Positions 6,490 to 12,358 of a stretch of DNA of 18,296 nt are shown here, in pieces (positions within the stretch are counted from its first letter, which is position 1; each line of letters starts with the position of its first letter). The notes below the pieces were generated by a model that did not search any database, was not told where the DNA came from, and worked only from the letters and a program-made list of their open reading frames with translations. Both the position numbers and the translations under genes were made by a program. The stretch comes from JAVKSL01 sp050744085 (GTDB taxonomy: Bacteria > Actinomycetota > Acidimicrobiia > Acidimicrobiales > JAJPHD01). The stretch covers positions 1 to 18,296 of the forward strand of contig JBOGGU010000099.1 of NCBI GenBank assembly GCA_050744085.1, in the 5' to 3' direction.

Positions 6490-8046
6490 CAGTCGCACGA
6501 TCATCAAACTCTGGGTACGAGCTTCGACCCGCGGCGCTGGGTCATGCTACCGGTGATCCTTATCGCCACCTTCATGGCGATCTTCGACTTCTTCGTGGTG
6601 AACGTGGCCGCGCCCTCGCTCGCCCACGACCTCCGCGCTGGGCCGTCGTCGCTGGAGCTCGTGGTCGGCGGGTACGCGTTCGCCTATGCCAGCGGGCTGG
6701 TGACCGGCGGACGGCTTGGGGACCTGTTCGGCTACCGGCGGATGTTCCTGGTGGGGGTCGGGGCTTTCAGCATGGCTTCACTGCTCTGTGGGCTTGCCCA
6801 GAGCCCGACCGAGCTGGTCCTCGGCCGTTTGGCGCAGGGGCTCACCGCGGCTGTGATGGTCCCTCAGGTGCTGGCGCTCATAACGTCGGGCTTCCCAGCC
6901 GAGGAGCGCCGGCGCGCCCTGGCGTGGTTCGGTGCCGCCATGGGGCTCGGATCGGTGGCTGGACAGGTGCTCGGCGGCTTGTTGCTGCAGGCCAACGTGT
7001 TCCGGTTGGGCTGGAGGGTGATCTTCTTGGTCAACGTCCCGATCGGGGTCCTCACCGTCGGTTTGGCTCTCCGGCTGGTCCCTCGGGTTGCGGCCCTGGC
7101 ACGGCGTCGTCTGGACGTAGTCGGCGCGCTCGTCCTCTCGACCAGCCTCGGGTTGGCCTTGGTCCCGCTCGTCCTGGGCCGGGAAGACGGGTGGCCCCTG
7201 TGGGGTTGGGCCTGCCTGGCGGCTGCGGTGCCGGCGATGGCCGTCTTCGTGTGGTGGGAGCGGCGGGTTGGGGCGTCGCGCGGCGACCCGCTGGTCGATC
7301 TGGCGCTGTTCGCCGACAGGGCGTTCGTCTCGGGGTTGGCAGTGAACGTGGCGTTCATGGCTTTCTTCGGGAGCTTCATGCTCGGGCTCACCTTGTTCCT
7401 GCAGTCTGGCTTGGGGCTGGACCCTCTGCAGGCGGGGCTCACCTTCGGGCCGTTGGGGGTGGTCTTCGCCCTGGCATCGGTCTTCGGCCGCCAGCTGGCG
7501 GAGCGTTGGGGGGTGGGCGTCATCTGGCGGGGGGTGGCGATAAGCACCCTGGGGCTGGTAGCGATGGCAGTGGAGCTGCGCGTCCTGGGGGCTGGTGTCG
7601 GGGCGGTGGGCCTGTTGCCTTCGATGATGGTCATCGGCCTGGGCAACGGCCTGGTGCTGCCGTCCCTGATCGGGGCCGTGCTCTCCGGCGTGAACCCGGC
7701 ACGGGCAGGCTCGGCGTCAGGGGTCTTGGTCACCGCTCAGCAGTTCGCCAGCGCAGCGGGGGTGGCGGTGATGGGTCTGGTCTTTTTTGGCGCTCTGGGG
7801 CGCGCAACCACCGTTGCGGGCTATGCCACTGCCATGGGCCGGGTGGTGGTGATGGACCTGGCCCTGATGGTGGTTGCGCTGTGCCTCACCGGGCTGCTGC
7901 CGCGCCAGGGCCTGGCACGTCGGGTGCTGGCACGTCGGGTGCTGGCACGGGTTCTGGCGGGCAGGGGTGGCGCCACTGCCTCCCATGGGTCGGCCGCGCC
8001 CGCCGTCCCGGCTTGTGCCGAGGCAGCCGAGTGGCCGGCGGCTTAG
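6475..8046 (+). CDS. MFS drug exporter, DHA2 (14-TM) type
   Basis: This inner-membrane proton-coupled exporter has 523 aa. It begins TFMAIFDFFVVNVAAPSL (TM1), has motif A as GGRLGDLFGYRRM (about 78-90) and motif C as GLGSVAGQVLGGLLLQ (about 157). The length and number of hydrophobic segments fit the EmrB/QacA group with 14 helices. The start is uncertain. TTG 6475 gives the normal length before DPRRW and has a weak GAGAGA site upstream, but it lies before the transcription start predicted from TACAGT. ATG 6544 would sit almost at TM1. The C-terminal tail is basic and contains a 15-bp tandem repeat. It is divergent from the arsR-family gene, its probable repressor. The substrate cannot be read from the sequence. 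Confidence 0.9.
   Translation: MTIVQQSHDHQTLGTSFDPRRWVMLPVILIATFMAIFDFFVVNVAAPSLAHDLRAGPSSLELVVGGYAFAYASGLVTGGRLGDLFGYRRMFLVGVGAFSMASLLCGLAQSPTELVLGRLAQGLTAAVMVPQVLALITSGFPAEERRRALAWFGAAMGLGSVAGQVLGGLLLQANVFRLGWRVIFLVNVPIGVLTVGLALRLVPRVAALARRRLDVVGALVLSTSLGLALVPLVLGREDGWPLWGWACLAAAVPAMAVFVWWERRVGASRGDPLVDLALFADRAFVSGLAVNVAFMAFFGSFMLGLTLFLQSGLGLDPLQAGLTFGPLGVVFALASVFGRQLAERWGVGVIWRGVAISTLGLVAMAVELRVLGAGVGAVGLLPSMMVIGLGNGLVLPSLIGAVLSGVNPARAGSASGVLVTAQQFASAAGVAVMGLVFFGALGRATTVAGYATAMGRVVVMDLALMVVALCLTGLLPRQGLARRVLARRVLARVLAGRGGATASHGSAAPAVPACAEAAEWPAA
7912..7941 (+). repeat. 15-bp tandem repeat in the MFS C-terminal tail
   Basis: CTGGCACGTCGGGTG occurs twice in tandem (7912-7926, 7927-7941), followed by a partial third copy from 7942. 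It encodes the repeated peptide LARRV in the basic cytoplasmic tail. The 15-base period keeps the frame. Confidence 0.8.
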
Positions 8047-8092
8047 CGCTCCCGGGCGCCGGGCAGCGGGCCGGCCACGGCGCAGCACTGGC

Positions 8093-8302
8093 TCAATTCG
8101 TCCGTCGCGCGGCTTGCCAGGTGGACGCCACCAGCATGACCAGGGCGACGACTGGCGCGATCCACCACGCCGGCATCGAGGTCAGGGAGGCGACTGTGGC
8201 GGTGAGGCCGAGGGCCAGCACCACCCCGACAGCCAGGCGCCAGTCGTCGCCGACGACGAAGTCGTACCAGAACAGGCCGAATCCGACCAGGCGGCGGCGC
8301 AT
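8093..8302 (-). CDS. small membrane protein, 69 aa
   Basis: This protein has two hydrophobic helices: WRLAVGVVLALGLTATVASL (about residues 21-40) and WWIAPVVALVMLVASTW (about 46-62). They follow a conserved-looking FWYDFVVGDDWR segment. Small proteins with this FWYDF-GDDWR pattern are, to my recollection, common in actinobacteria and of unknown function. It is the last gene of the minus-strand cluster, downstream of the ExxE membrane protein. The 106-base gap between them is filled by a long inverted repeat that reaches within one base of this ATG. No ribosome site other than the repeat arm precedes it, so translation may depend on the folding of that repeat. Confidence 0.7.
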   Translation of the reverse strand: MRRRLVGFGLFWYDFVVGDDWRLAVGVVLALGLTATVASLTSMPAWWIAPVVALVMLVASTWQAARRTN

Positions 8303-8303
8303 C

Positions 8304-8410
8304 AGTGCTGCGCCGCGGAAGAGCCATGTGTGTCGCCCAAGGCATCAATCCTGTTCAGAGCCGCCAAGACCTGAAAAGCGACACACATGGCTTTTCCGCT
8401 CAGCAGCACT
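8304..8410. repeat. 107-bp inverted repeat with 33-bp arms
   Basis: Arms 8304-8336 and 8378-8410 match at 29 of 33 positions as reverse complements. They include a perfect 15-bp core (8322-8336 with 8378-8392) and a 22-bp stretch with one G:T. The spacer is 41 bp. The element fills the gap between the ExxE gene, whose stop at 8409-8411 it overlaps, and the small membrane protein (ATG 8302). It could be a MITE-like insertion, an intra-operon RNA hairpin controlling 3' stability or translation, or an attenuator. No long T-run follows on the minus strand. Confidence 0.85.
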
Positions 8411-9164
8411 AGGACGACACCGCTGCGGTGGCGGAGCCCGCCAACGACCGGCGCAGCACCTGGGTAAGGCCCAGCGCCACCAGGACGACTACTGCGAGGA
8501 TGACCAGGATTGCCCCATCGCTTGCCGGCCAGTGAGCGCCAGCCCCCTCTGCCCCCCAAAACGTCCCGAACGTGGTCAGCATGCAGCCCACGGCGAACTT
8601 CAGCGCGTTCTCCGGGACCCGTGACAGCGGGGCTCGGACGGCGATGCCGACACCCACGACCACGATGATGGCAGCCGCGGCGCCCACGACCGCGAGGGGG
8701 ATGTCTCTTTGGTTGGATCCGAAGGTGAGCACGATGAACGCCACCTCCAGGCCTTCGAGGAGCACCCCTTTGAATGCCAAGGTGAACGAGTACCAGTCGG
8801 TCCGACCCTGGTGGTTGGGAGAGCCGGCCTCTCGGGCCGCTGCGACCTGGCGTTCGAAGATGCTCGCCTCGTCGTGCTTGGCCTTGTGGCCCGAGGCTCT
8901 CAGGATGGCCTTGCGCAGCCACTGCAAGCCGAACACCAACAGGAGGCCGCCGATCACCAGCTGGAGGACGTGGAGGGGGATGAGCAGCAACGCGGGGCCG
9001 AGCGCGGCGATGATCACTGCCAGGGCACCCACGCCCGCGCCGACTCCGATCATGGTCGAGCGCCATCCCCTGGTGACCCCGACCGCCAGCACGATGGTGA
9101 GGGCCTCCACCGCTTCCACCGCGCATGCCAGGAAGACTGCGAGGACGAGGAACCCCGCGCTCAT
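8409..9164 (-). CDS. multi-pass membrane protein with two ExxE motifs (COG4280-like)
   Basis: This 251-aa protein has about seven transmembrane segments (roughly 4-30, 39-62, 64-88, 125-149, 155-180, 186-206 and 217-238). ExxE motifs occur in segment 1 (E17-A-V-E20) and segment 4 (E137-G-L-E140), dividing it into two similar three-helix halves plus a final helix. Paired acidic motifs inside helices are also used by FTR1-type iron permeases and the TMEM165/LysE-like cation transporters, so cation transport is a reasonable but unproven guess. A hydrophilic loop (about 89-123) lies between the halves. ATG 9164 has a weak GGTGGG site and overlaps the stop of a 17-codon leader ORF. It lies in a cluster with ChrB-like and YbjQ-like genes and has its own promoter candidate. 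Confidence 0.8.
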   Translation of the reverse strand: MSAGFLVLAVFLACAVEAVEALTIVLAVGVTRGWRSTMIGVGAGVGALAVIIAALGPALLLIPLHVLQLVIGGLLLVFGLQWLRKAILRASGHKAKHDEASIFERQVAAAREAGSPNHQGRTDWYSFTLAFKGVLLEGLEVAFIVLTFGSNQRDIPLAVVGAAAAIIVVVGVGIAVRAPLSRVPENALKFAVGCMLTTFGTFWGAEGAGAHWPASDGAILVILAVVVLVALGLTQVLRRSLAGSATAAVSS

Positions 9165-9214
9165 AGCGACCCACCGTAGTACCGGGACGCCCTGCCACTG
9201 AAGCTGTCTCTCAC
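9161..9214 (-). CDS. 17-aa leader peptide ORF upstream of the ExxE membrane protein
   Basis: GTG 9214 is preceded on the minus strand by a strong AGGGAGG ribosome site with 5-base spacing. It encodes MRDSFSGRASRYYGGSL and ends in a TGA that overlaps the ATG of the next gene as ATGA. The membrane-protein gene itself has only a weak site, so coupled translation through this leader is likely. The peptide has two adjacent tyrosines and three arginines but no obvious attenuator run. It could be a sensing leader peptide or merely a ribosome loader. Confidence 0.5.
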   Translation of the reverse strand: MRDSFSGRASRYYGGSL

Positions 9215-9246
9215 TGCAACCTCCCTGACGATCGTCCGACGGGTTC

Positions 9247-9263
9247 AGTGTAACAGCTGTTAC
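9247..9263 (-). promoter_or_regulatory. promoter -10 and palindromic operator for the leader/ExxE operon
   Basis: On the minus strand TACACT (9252-9247) is a -10 candidate. It would start transcription near 9240, about 26 bases before the leader GTG. It overlaps GTAACAGCTGTTAC (9250-9263), a perfect 14-bp palindrome of the size bound by dimeric repressors. A wider 7-bp inverted pair, GTTCAGT 9243-9249 with ACTGAAC 9286-9292, encloses it. Confidence 0.5.
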
Positions 9264-9307
9264 GTCAGAAAGCTAACGTACTGATACTGAACTGGGCGAA
9301 AGGTGAG

Positions 9308-9877
9308 TCAGTGGGCCTCGGCCTCTCTGGCGTACACTTGGCTGGCGTAACCCTCCAGGGAGACCTCACAGGCGGCGAGGGCCTCCTCGGCGAGCTGGCC
9401 TCCAGGGGCACCGAAGTTGTCGCGGGCCGCGACCTTGTCGAACCAGCCCTTTAGCTTCGCCAGGTCCACCTCGTTCTCCTCGAGCTCGGCAAAGGTGAAG
9501 TGCTCAGCAGCGTGCTCCTTGTCGATCTGCACGAGGAAGTCACGGCATCGGTCGACGATCTCCTCGTACTCGTCGTTGCGTGCTGCTTGGAAGGCGGCCA
9601 GTATCTCGGTCTCGCCAGCCAGGGAGCGGCAGCTCAACAAGACCGCGGTTCCGGACATCTCGATGATGTCGCGGCGCAGCTTGCGGAGCGCCCGGTCGTT
9701 GGGTTGGCTGGCCGGGAGCGTGGCGGCAGAGTTTTGCAGGTAGATCGCACCAAGGCTCTTCAACCTGCGCCACACGGCGGCGCGCAGGCGCGTCGGCTCG
9801 GACGGCACGTGGTAGATGAGAAGGAGCCACTCGGCTGAGCCGTCGCCCGCGGTGACCCCGTCGGAGGTGTCGGGCAC
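9308..9877 (-). CDS. ChrB N-terminal-domain protein (chromate-resistance type)
   Basis: This 189-aa cytoplasmic protein begins with the characteristic ChrB-like segment WLLLIYHVPSEPTRLRAAVW, followed by RRLKSLGAIYLQNSAATLP (about residues 17-55). The C-terminal half is helical and acidic (EYEEIVDRCRDFLVQID, FAELEENEVDLAKLKGW). In chromate-resistance loci ChrB acts as a chromate-responsive regulator or accessory protein beside the ChrA transporter. No ChrA is present here and the neighbouring transporter is of another type, so the ligand is unknown. The GTG start lies 3 bases after the stop of the YbjQ-family gene, implying co-transcription and coupled translation. Confidence 0.85.
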   Translation of the reverse strand: MPDTSDGVTAGDGSAEWLLLIYHVPSEPTRLRAAVWRRLKSLGAIYLQNSAATLPASQPNDRALRKLRRDIIEMSGTAVLLSCRSLAGETEILAAFQAARNDEYEEIVDRCRDFLVQIDKEHAAEHFTFAELEENEVDLAKLKGWFDKVAARDNFGAPGGQLAEEALAACEVSLEGYASQVYAREAEAH

Positions 9878-9880
9878 CGC

Positions 9881-10204
9881 CTAGGTTCGCCGGGTCGCCT
9901 TCACCGCAGTGCCGTAGGCACAGATCTCGGTCCAGTTGCTGCCCATGTCCGAAGTGTCGAATCGAAAGGCCACCACAGCGTCGCCCCCCTTGGCCTGGGC
10001 CTCTTCGACCATCCGGGCCATGACCTCCTCCCGGCTCGCCACCAGGTTCTTGGTCATGCCTTTGAGCTCCCCCCCGACTATCGACTTGAAGCCGGCGGCG
10101 ATCTGAGAGCCCAGGTTCCGGGCTCGTATCGTAAGGCCGAACACCTCGCCGAGGACCTCGGTGATGTCGTATCCAGGCAGGTCATTGGTGGTGCTGATCA
10201 GCAT
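9881..10204 (-). CDS. YbjQ/UPF0145 family protein
   Basis: This 107-aa cytoplasmic protein begins MLISTTNDLPGYDITEVLGEV and contains LTIRARNLGSQIAAGFKSI, GGELKGMTKNL and AQAKGGDAVVAFRFDTSDMG, the hallmark blocks of the family. It covers the whole usual length of about 105 residues. YbjQ proteins form ring-like oligomers and are annotated as putative heavy-metal binding, without a proven reaction. ATG 10204 has a near-perfect AGGAGGG ribosome site 5 bases upstream, so unlike several neighbours it is not leaderless. It is the first gene of a minus-strand unit with the ChrB-like gene 3 bases downstream. Confidence 0.92.
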   Translation of the reverse strand: MLISTTNDLPGYDITEVLGEVFGLTIRARNLGSQIAAGFKSIVGGELKGMTKNLVASREEVMARMVEEAQAKGGDAVVAFRFDTSDMGSNWTEICAYGTAVKATRRT

Positions 10205-10220
10205 GGTCCCTCCTCTGGGG

Positions 10221-10270
10221 ACGGTTGTGGGCTCTCAGCCTACGGGCAAGCAACCGTGTTGGCCGGCCAA
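10221..10270. repeat. inverted repeats in the hydrolase-ybjQ intergenic region
   Basis: ACGGTTG (10221-10227) pairs with CAACCGT (10251-10257) across a 23-base spacer that itself contains GGCT/AGCC. Immediately beside it, TTGGCCGGCCAA (10259-10270) is a perfect 12-bp palindrome. This gap (10205-10328) carries the promoter of the YbjQ gene, for which TAGGCT at 10242-10237 on the minus strand is a weak -10 candidate. The repeats may form an operator or a terminator for the upstream hydrolase. Confidence 0.5.
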
Positions 10271-10328
10271 TCGGTTCTGCGATAGCCGCTCCGAGGAGGA
10301 TGGCGAGCTCACCAGCACTGGGCAGAGG

Positions 10329-11324
10329 TCAGTCGACCCAGGTGGATCGACTCAGCGGTTCGGAGGAGGCGGCGTTGGAGTTGTCGAGGGAGGAGCTGTC
10401 AAGGGAGGAGCTCTCGAGGAAGGCGCGGAGGTCGTGGTTGAAGCGCTCAGGGCGCTCGATCATGGTCAGGTGCCCTGTGTCGGCGTAGGTGACCAGGCGG
10501 GAGCCGGCTATGAGGCGATGGAACACAGCAGCGTCTCGATAGGGCACGATTCGATCCTTGTCGCCCCACACGATCAGCGTCGGGCAGGCGATCTTGTGCA
10601 GGCGTTCGCTGATCGGATAGCAGGTGAGGGCGTCGAGCGCACCCTGGAAGCCGGGGGTGCCCGCCCCTCGCACCTGTTCGGCCATCAGAGGGCCAGGGAG
10701 GTCCTCGGGGTGGGTGACGATGATCCTGAGAACTGTTTGGCGGACCCTTGGGCGGAGCATCATACGGGGCGAACTCCTCGCCGCGCAGGCGGCGCAGAAG
10801 AACACCAGGTTCTCGGCGCGATGGCGCAGGCCTCGGGTGCGCTCGGTTCGCATGTGCTCGACGCTCAGGCCAGCGGCAGCTACCAGGCAGAGCCGTTCGA
10901 CGCGCTCCGGCGAGCAGATGCCGATCTCGGCAGCGACGAAACCACCCATCGAGTTGCCCACGATGATGGCGCCGTCGATGCCCAGGACGTCCAACAGCTC
11001 CTCCAGGGCGTTTGCATAGCCGGGGATCGAGATGCGGTCCTCGGGCATCTCCGAGCAGCCGAATCCAGGAAGGTCCATGGCGATGACCCGGTGGTCGCGG
11101 GCGAAGACGCAGATGTTCTCCAACCAGTTCTGCCAGCACCCGCATAGGCCGTGGACGAAGACAAGAGGTGGCCCCGTGCCGATCTCGATCAAGTTGAGCC
11201 AGCGGCCCTGGATCCTCTCCCAGCGCTGATGGGCAGTCCAATCGACGTCGAGCCACTCCGACTTCCCAACGGAGCCGTAAGCGTCAGCTCCGGCGGGCTT
11301 GACGCTCGCCTGGACAGTGGCCAT
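10329..11324 (-). CDS. alpha/beta-fold hydrolase
   Basis: This 331-aa enzyme of unknown substrate has the canonical alpha/beta hydrolase layout. It shows the oxyanion HG motif in VFVHGLCGCWQNW (about 55-67), nucleophile elbow G123-N-S125-M-G-G, acid D257 in WGDKD, and H285 in DTGHLTMIERP. DLPGFGCSEMP is the usual strand-4 loop. The N-terminus (about 1-35) is extra and the C-terminus (about 302-331) is a Ser-rich low-complexity tail with SSSLD repeated. No signal peptide is seen. Esterase, haloalkane dehalogenase-like or epoxide hydrolase activity cannot be told apart here. ATG 11324 lies 7 bases after TACACT and so is probably leaderless. A 55-aa gene lies upstream on the same strand. Confidence 0.9.
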   Translation of the reverse strand: MATVQASVKPAGADAYGSVGKSEWLDVDWTAHQRWERIQGRWLNLIEIGTGPPLVFVHGLCGCWQNWLENICVFARDHRVIAMDLPGFGCSEMPEDRISIPGYANALEELLDVLGIDGAIIVGNSMGGFVAAEIGICSPERVERLCLVAAAGLSVEHMRTERTRGLRHRAENLVFFCAACAARSSPRMMLRPRVRQTVLRIIVTHPEDLPGPLMAEQVRGAGTPGFQGALDALTCYPISERLHKIACPTLIVWGDKDRIVPYRDAAVFHRLIAGSRLVTYADTGHLTMIERPERFNHDLRAFLESSSLDSSSLDNSNAASSEPLSRSTWVD

Positions 11325-11331
11325 AAACCAG

Positions 11332-11337
11332 AGTGTA
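11332..11337 (-). promoter_or_regulatory. candidate -10 box of the hydrolase gene (leaderless)
   Basis: TACACT on the minus strand ends seven bases before ATG 11324. The spacing puts the transcription start on the A of ATG, and there is no ribosome site. Confidence 0.5.
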
Positions 11338-11369
11338 ACGCGATCGCAACACGCGCGTGGGCGAGCCCC

Positions 11370-11537
11370 TTACGCGTTCGGAGGGATGGGGCTGGGGCCG
11401 GTGGGCGGTACGCTCGTGGTGTCGTCCTTCGCCCCCAACAGGGCATCGAGCACGCGGTTACGCGCCAGCCAGCTCAGCGCCAGCGTCGTCACCCCGGTGA
11501 GGGTCACAGTCCTCAGCCTGGTCCGTTTCGAGCTCAC
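11370..11537 (-). CDS. small membrane-anchored protein, 55 aa
   Basis: The GTG at 11537 opens a 55-codon frame ending TAA 11372-11370. It encodes a basic start (MSSKRTRLRT), a hydrophobic segment VTLTGVTTLALSWLA (about 11-25), then RNRVLDALLGAKDD and a Pro/Thr-rich tail ending PSPIPPNA. Basic-TM-(RNRxLDALLG)-acidic or proline tail is a layout I recognise in small uncharacterised actinobacterial proteins. Support for expression comes from TAACAT six bases before the GTG, matching the leaderless pattern of its neighbours. It is divergent from imuA', and only 69 bases with the LexA-like box separate the starts. DNA-damage control of this gene too is therefore possible. Confidence 0.6.
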   Translation of the reverse strand: MSSKRTRLRTVTLTGVTTLALSWLARNRVLDALLGAKDDTTSVPPTGPSPIPPNA

Positions 11538-11543
11538 CGCTTC

Positions 11544-11549
11544 ATGTTA
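11544..11549 (-). promoter_or_regulatory. candidate -10 box of the 55-aa gene (leaderless)
   Basis: TAACAT on the minus strand ends six bases before GTG 11537. The SOS box at 11579-11594 lies 30 bases further upstream, covering the region just beyond a possible -35. Confidence 0.4.
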
Positions 11550-11578
11550 AGGGCCGGGTGACCCGCTGGGTTGGTGAT

Positions 11579-11594
11579 ACGTACAAGTGTTCGA
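11579..11594 (+). promoter_or_regulatory. LexA-type SOS box upstream of imuA'
   Basis: ACGTAC-AAGT-GTTCGA matches the actinobacterial LexA consensus TCGAAC-N4-GTTCGA at 10 of 12 half-site positions; the right half is perfect. It abuts the -10 box at 11595, where a bound repressor would block polymerase. ImuA'-ImuB-DnaE2 cassettes are known LexA targets in mycobacteria, so DNA-damage induction is expected. Confidence 0.7.
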
Positions 11595-11600
11595 TAAACT
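11595..11600 (+). promoter_or_regulatory. candidate -10 box of imuA' (leaderless)
   Basis: TAAACT ends six bases before GTG 11607, so the transcript would begin at the start codon. No ribosome site is visible. Confidence 0.5.
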
Positions 11601-11606
11601 GGATGG

Positions 11607-12356
11607 GTGCTTGCCGTTGTCACACCCTTGGATGACCTGCTATCCGAGCGAGGGTTCCGCCCTGGGGCGGTGGTGGCCGTTGGGGGGGCCAGCGGGTCCA
11701 CCTCGCTGATGCTCGGGCTCCTGGCTGGGCCGCTGTCCCACGGGGGCTGGGGGGCAGTGGTGGGGATGCCGGGACTGGGCATCGAGGCGGCGGCGGCTGC
11801 TGGGGTGAGTTTGGAGCGCCTGGTCCTGGTGCCCGGGTGCCTGTCGCCCGGGTGCTTGGCGCCCGGGTGGCTGGAGACCGGGTGGCTAGAGGTGGTGGCG
11901 ACCCTGCTCGGCGGGTTCGAGGTGGTGGCGTTGCGCCCACCGGGTAGGTGCCGAGCGGGGGATGCACGACGGTTGGCAGCTCGCGCCCGCCAGAGCGGGT
12001 CGGTTCTCTTGCTGGCTGCATCGGCTCGGGCCTGGCCGGAGCCGGTGGACGTGGAGATGGTAGTGACCGCCCCAGCCTGGCATGGGCTGGACGCCGGCCA
12101 CGGCAACCTGTCATACCGAATGGTGGAGGTCCGTTCCACGGGCCGCCGGGCCGCTGGTCGGGAGCGGCGGGTGCAGCTGTTGCTGCCAGCGACCGACGGC
12201 GGCTTCGGGGAGGCGGCCTTGCCTGTGGCTGGTGTGGCTGGTGTTGCTGGTGTTGCTGGTGTTGCTGGTGTTGAACCAGGAACCAAAACTGGGGAACCTA
12301 ATGTAGACACTGTCTACATTAGGTTCCCCAGTTTCTTTTCGGGGGTGGCGAGCTAG
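11607..12356 (+). CDS. imuA: ImuA', mutasome accessory protein (RecA-like fold)
   Basis: This is a partner of ImuB and DnaE2 in damage-induced translesion synthesis. The 249-aa protein starts LDDLLSERGFRPGAVVAVGG, and its P-loop region is GGASGSTSL (26-34), which lacks the Walker lysine, as is common in the ImuA/SulA-like group. The assignment leans on order (imuA'-imuB-dnaE2) as much as on sequence. Two features are odd. Residues 207-222 are a perfect VAG repeat (five units). Residues 227-243 are encoded by a 49-base palindrome, giving a tail that ends GVAS after an FPSFF stretch. Both lie after the conserved body and may be recent in-frame additions. imuB begins 3 bases after the stop. The LexA box and leaderless GTG support SOS control. 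Confidence 0.8.
   Translation: MLAVVTPLDDLLSERGFRPGAVVAVGGASGSTSLMLGLLAGPLSHGGWGAVVGMPGLGIEAAAAAGVSLERLVLVPGCLSPGCLAPGWLETGWLEVVATLLGGFEVVALRPPGRCRAGDARRLAARARQSGSVLLLAASARAWPEPVDVEMVVTAPAWHGLDAGHGNLSYRMVEVRSTGRRAAGRERRVQLLLPATDGGFGEAALPVAGVAGVAGVAGVAGVEPGTKTGEPNVDTVYIRFPSFFSGVAS
12225..12272 (+). repeat. 9-bp tandem repeats in imuA' (VAG x5)
   Basis: Five in-frame units of the form GTNGCTGGT (12225-12269), plus a final GTT, encode Val-Ala-Gly repeats. Near identity between units suggests slippage expansion. Confidence 0.9.
12286..12334. repeat. 49-bp perfect palindrome at the imuA' 3' end
   Basis: Arms 12286-12309 and 12311-12334 are 24-bp perfect reverse complements around a single C (12310). 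The palindrome lies wholly within the imuA' frame, ends 24 bases before the imuB start, and is followed by TTTCTTTT-like sequence (12332-12339). It is markedly richer in A/T than its surroundings. It can be read as an inserted palindromic element, or as a strong hairpin attenuating read-through into imuB. Confidence 0.9.
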
Positions 12357-12358
12357 CG

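Noticed and set aside
6051..8624. Very long open frame (857 codons) over arsR and the MFS gene
   Set aside because: It is antisense to or out of frame with two recognisable genes, and its Gly/Arg/Pro-rich translation is typical of GC-rich shadow frames.
8302..9198. Minus-strand 298-codon frame overlapping the ExxE membrane gene
   Set aside because: The overlapping frame starting at ATG 9164 encodes a coherent multi-pass membrane protein; this one is Arg/Gly-rich and runs through the inverted repeat.
11299..11550. Plus-strand 83-codon frame opposite the 55-aa gene
   Set aside because: It overlaps the 5' end of the hydrolase gene and lacks a promoter or ribosome site; the minus-strand frame has a membrane-anchor layout and a -10 box.
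12225..12272. CRISPR-like short repeats
   Set aside because: The units are 9-bp contiguous coding repeats without spacers.
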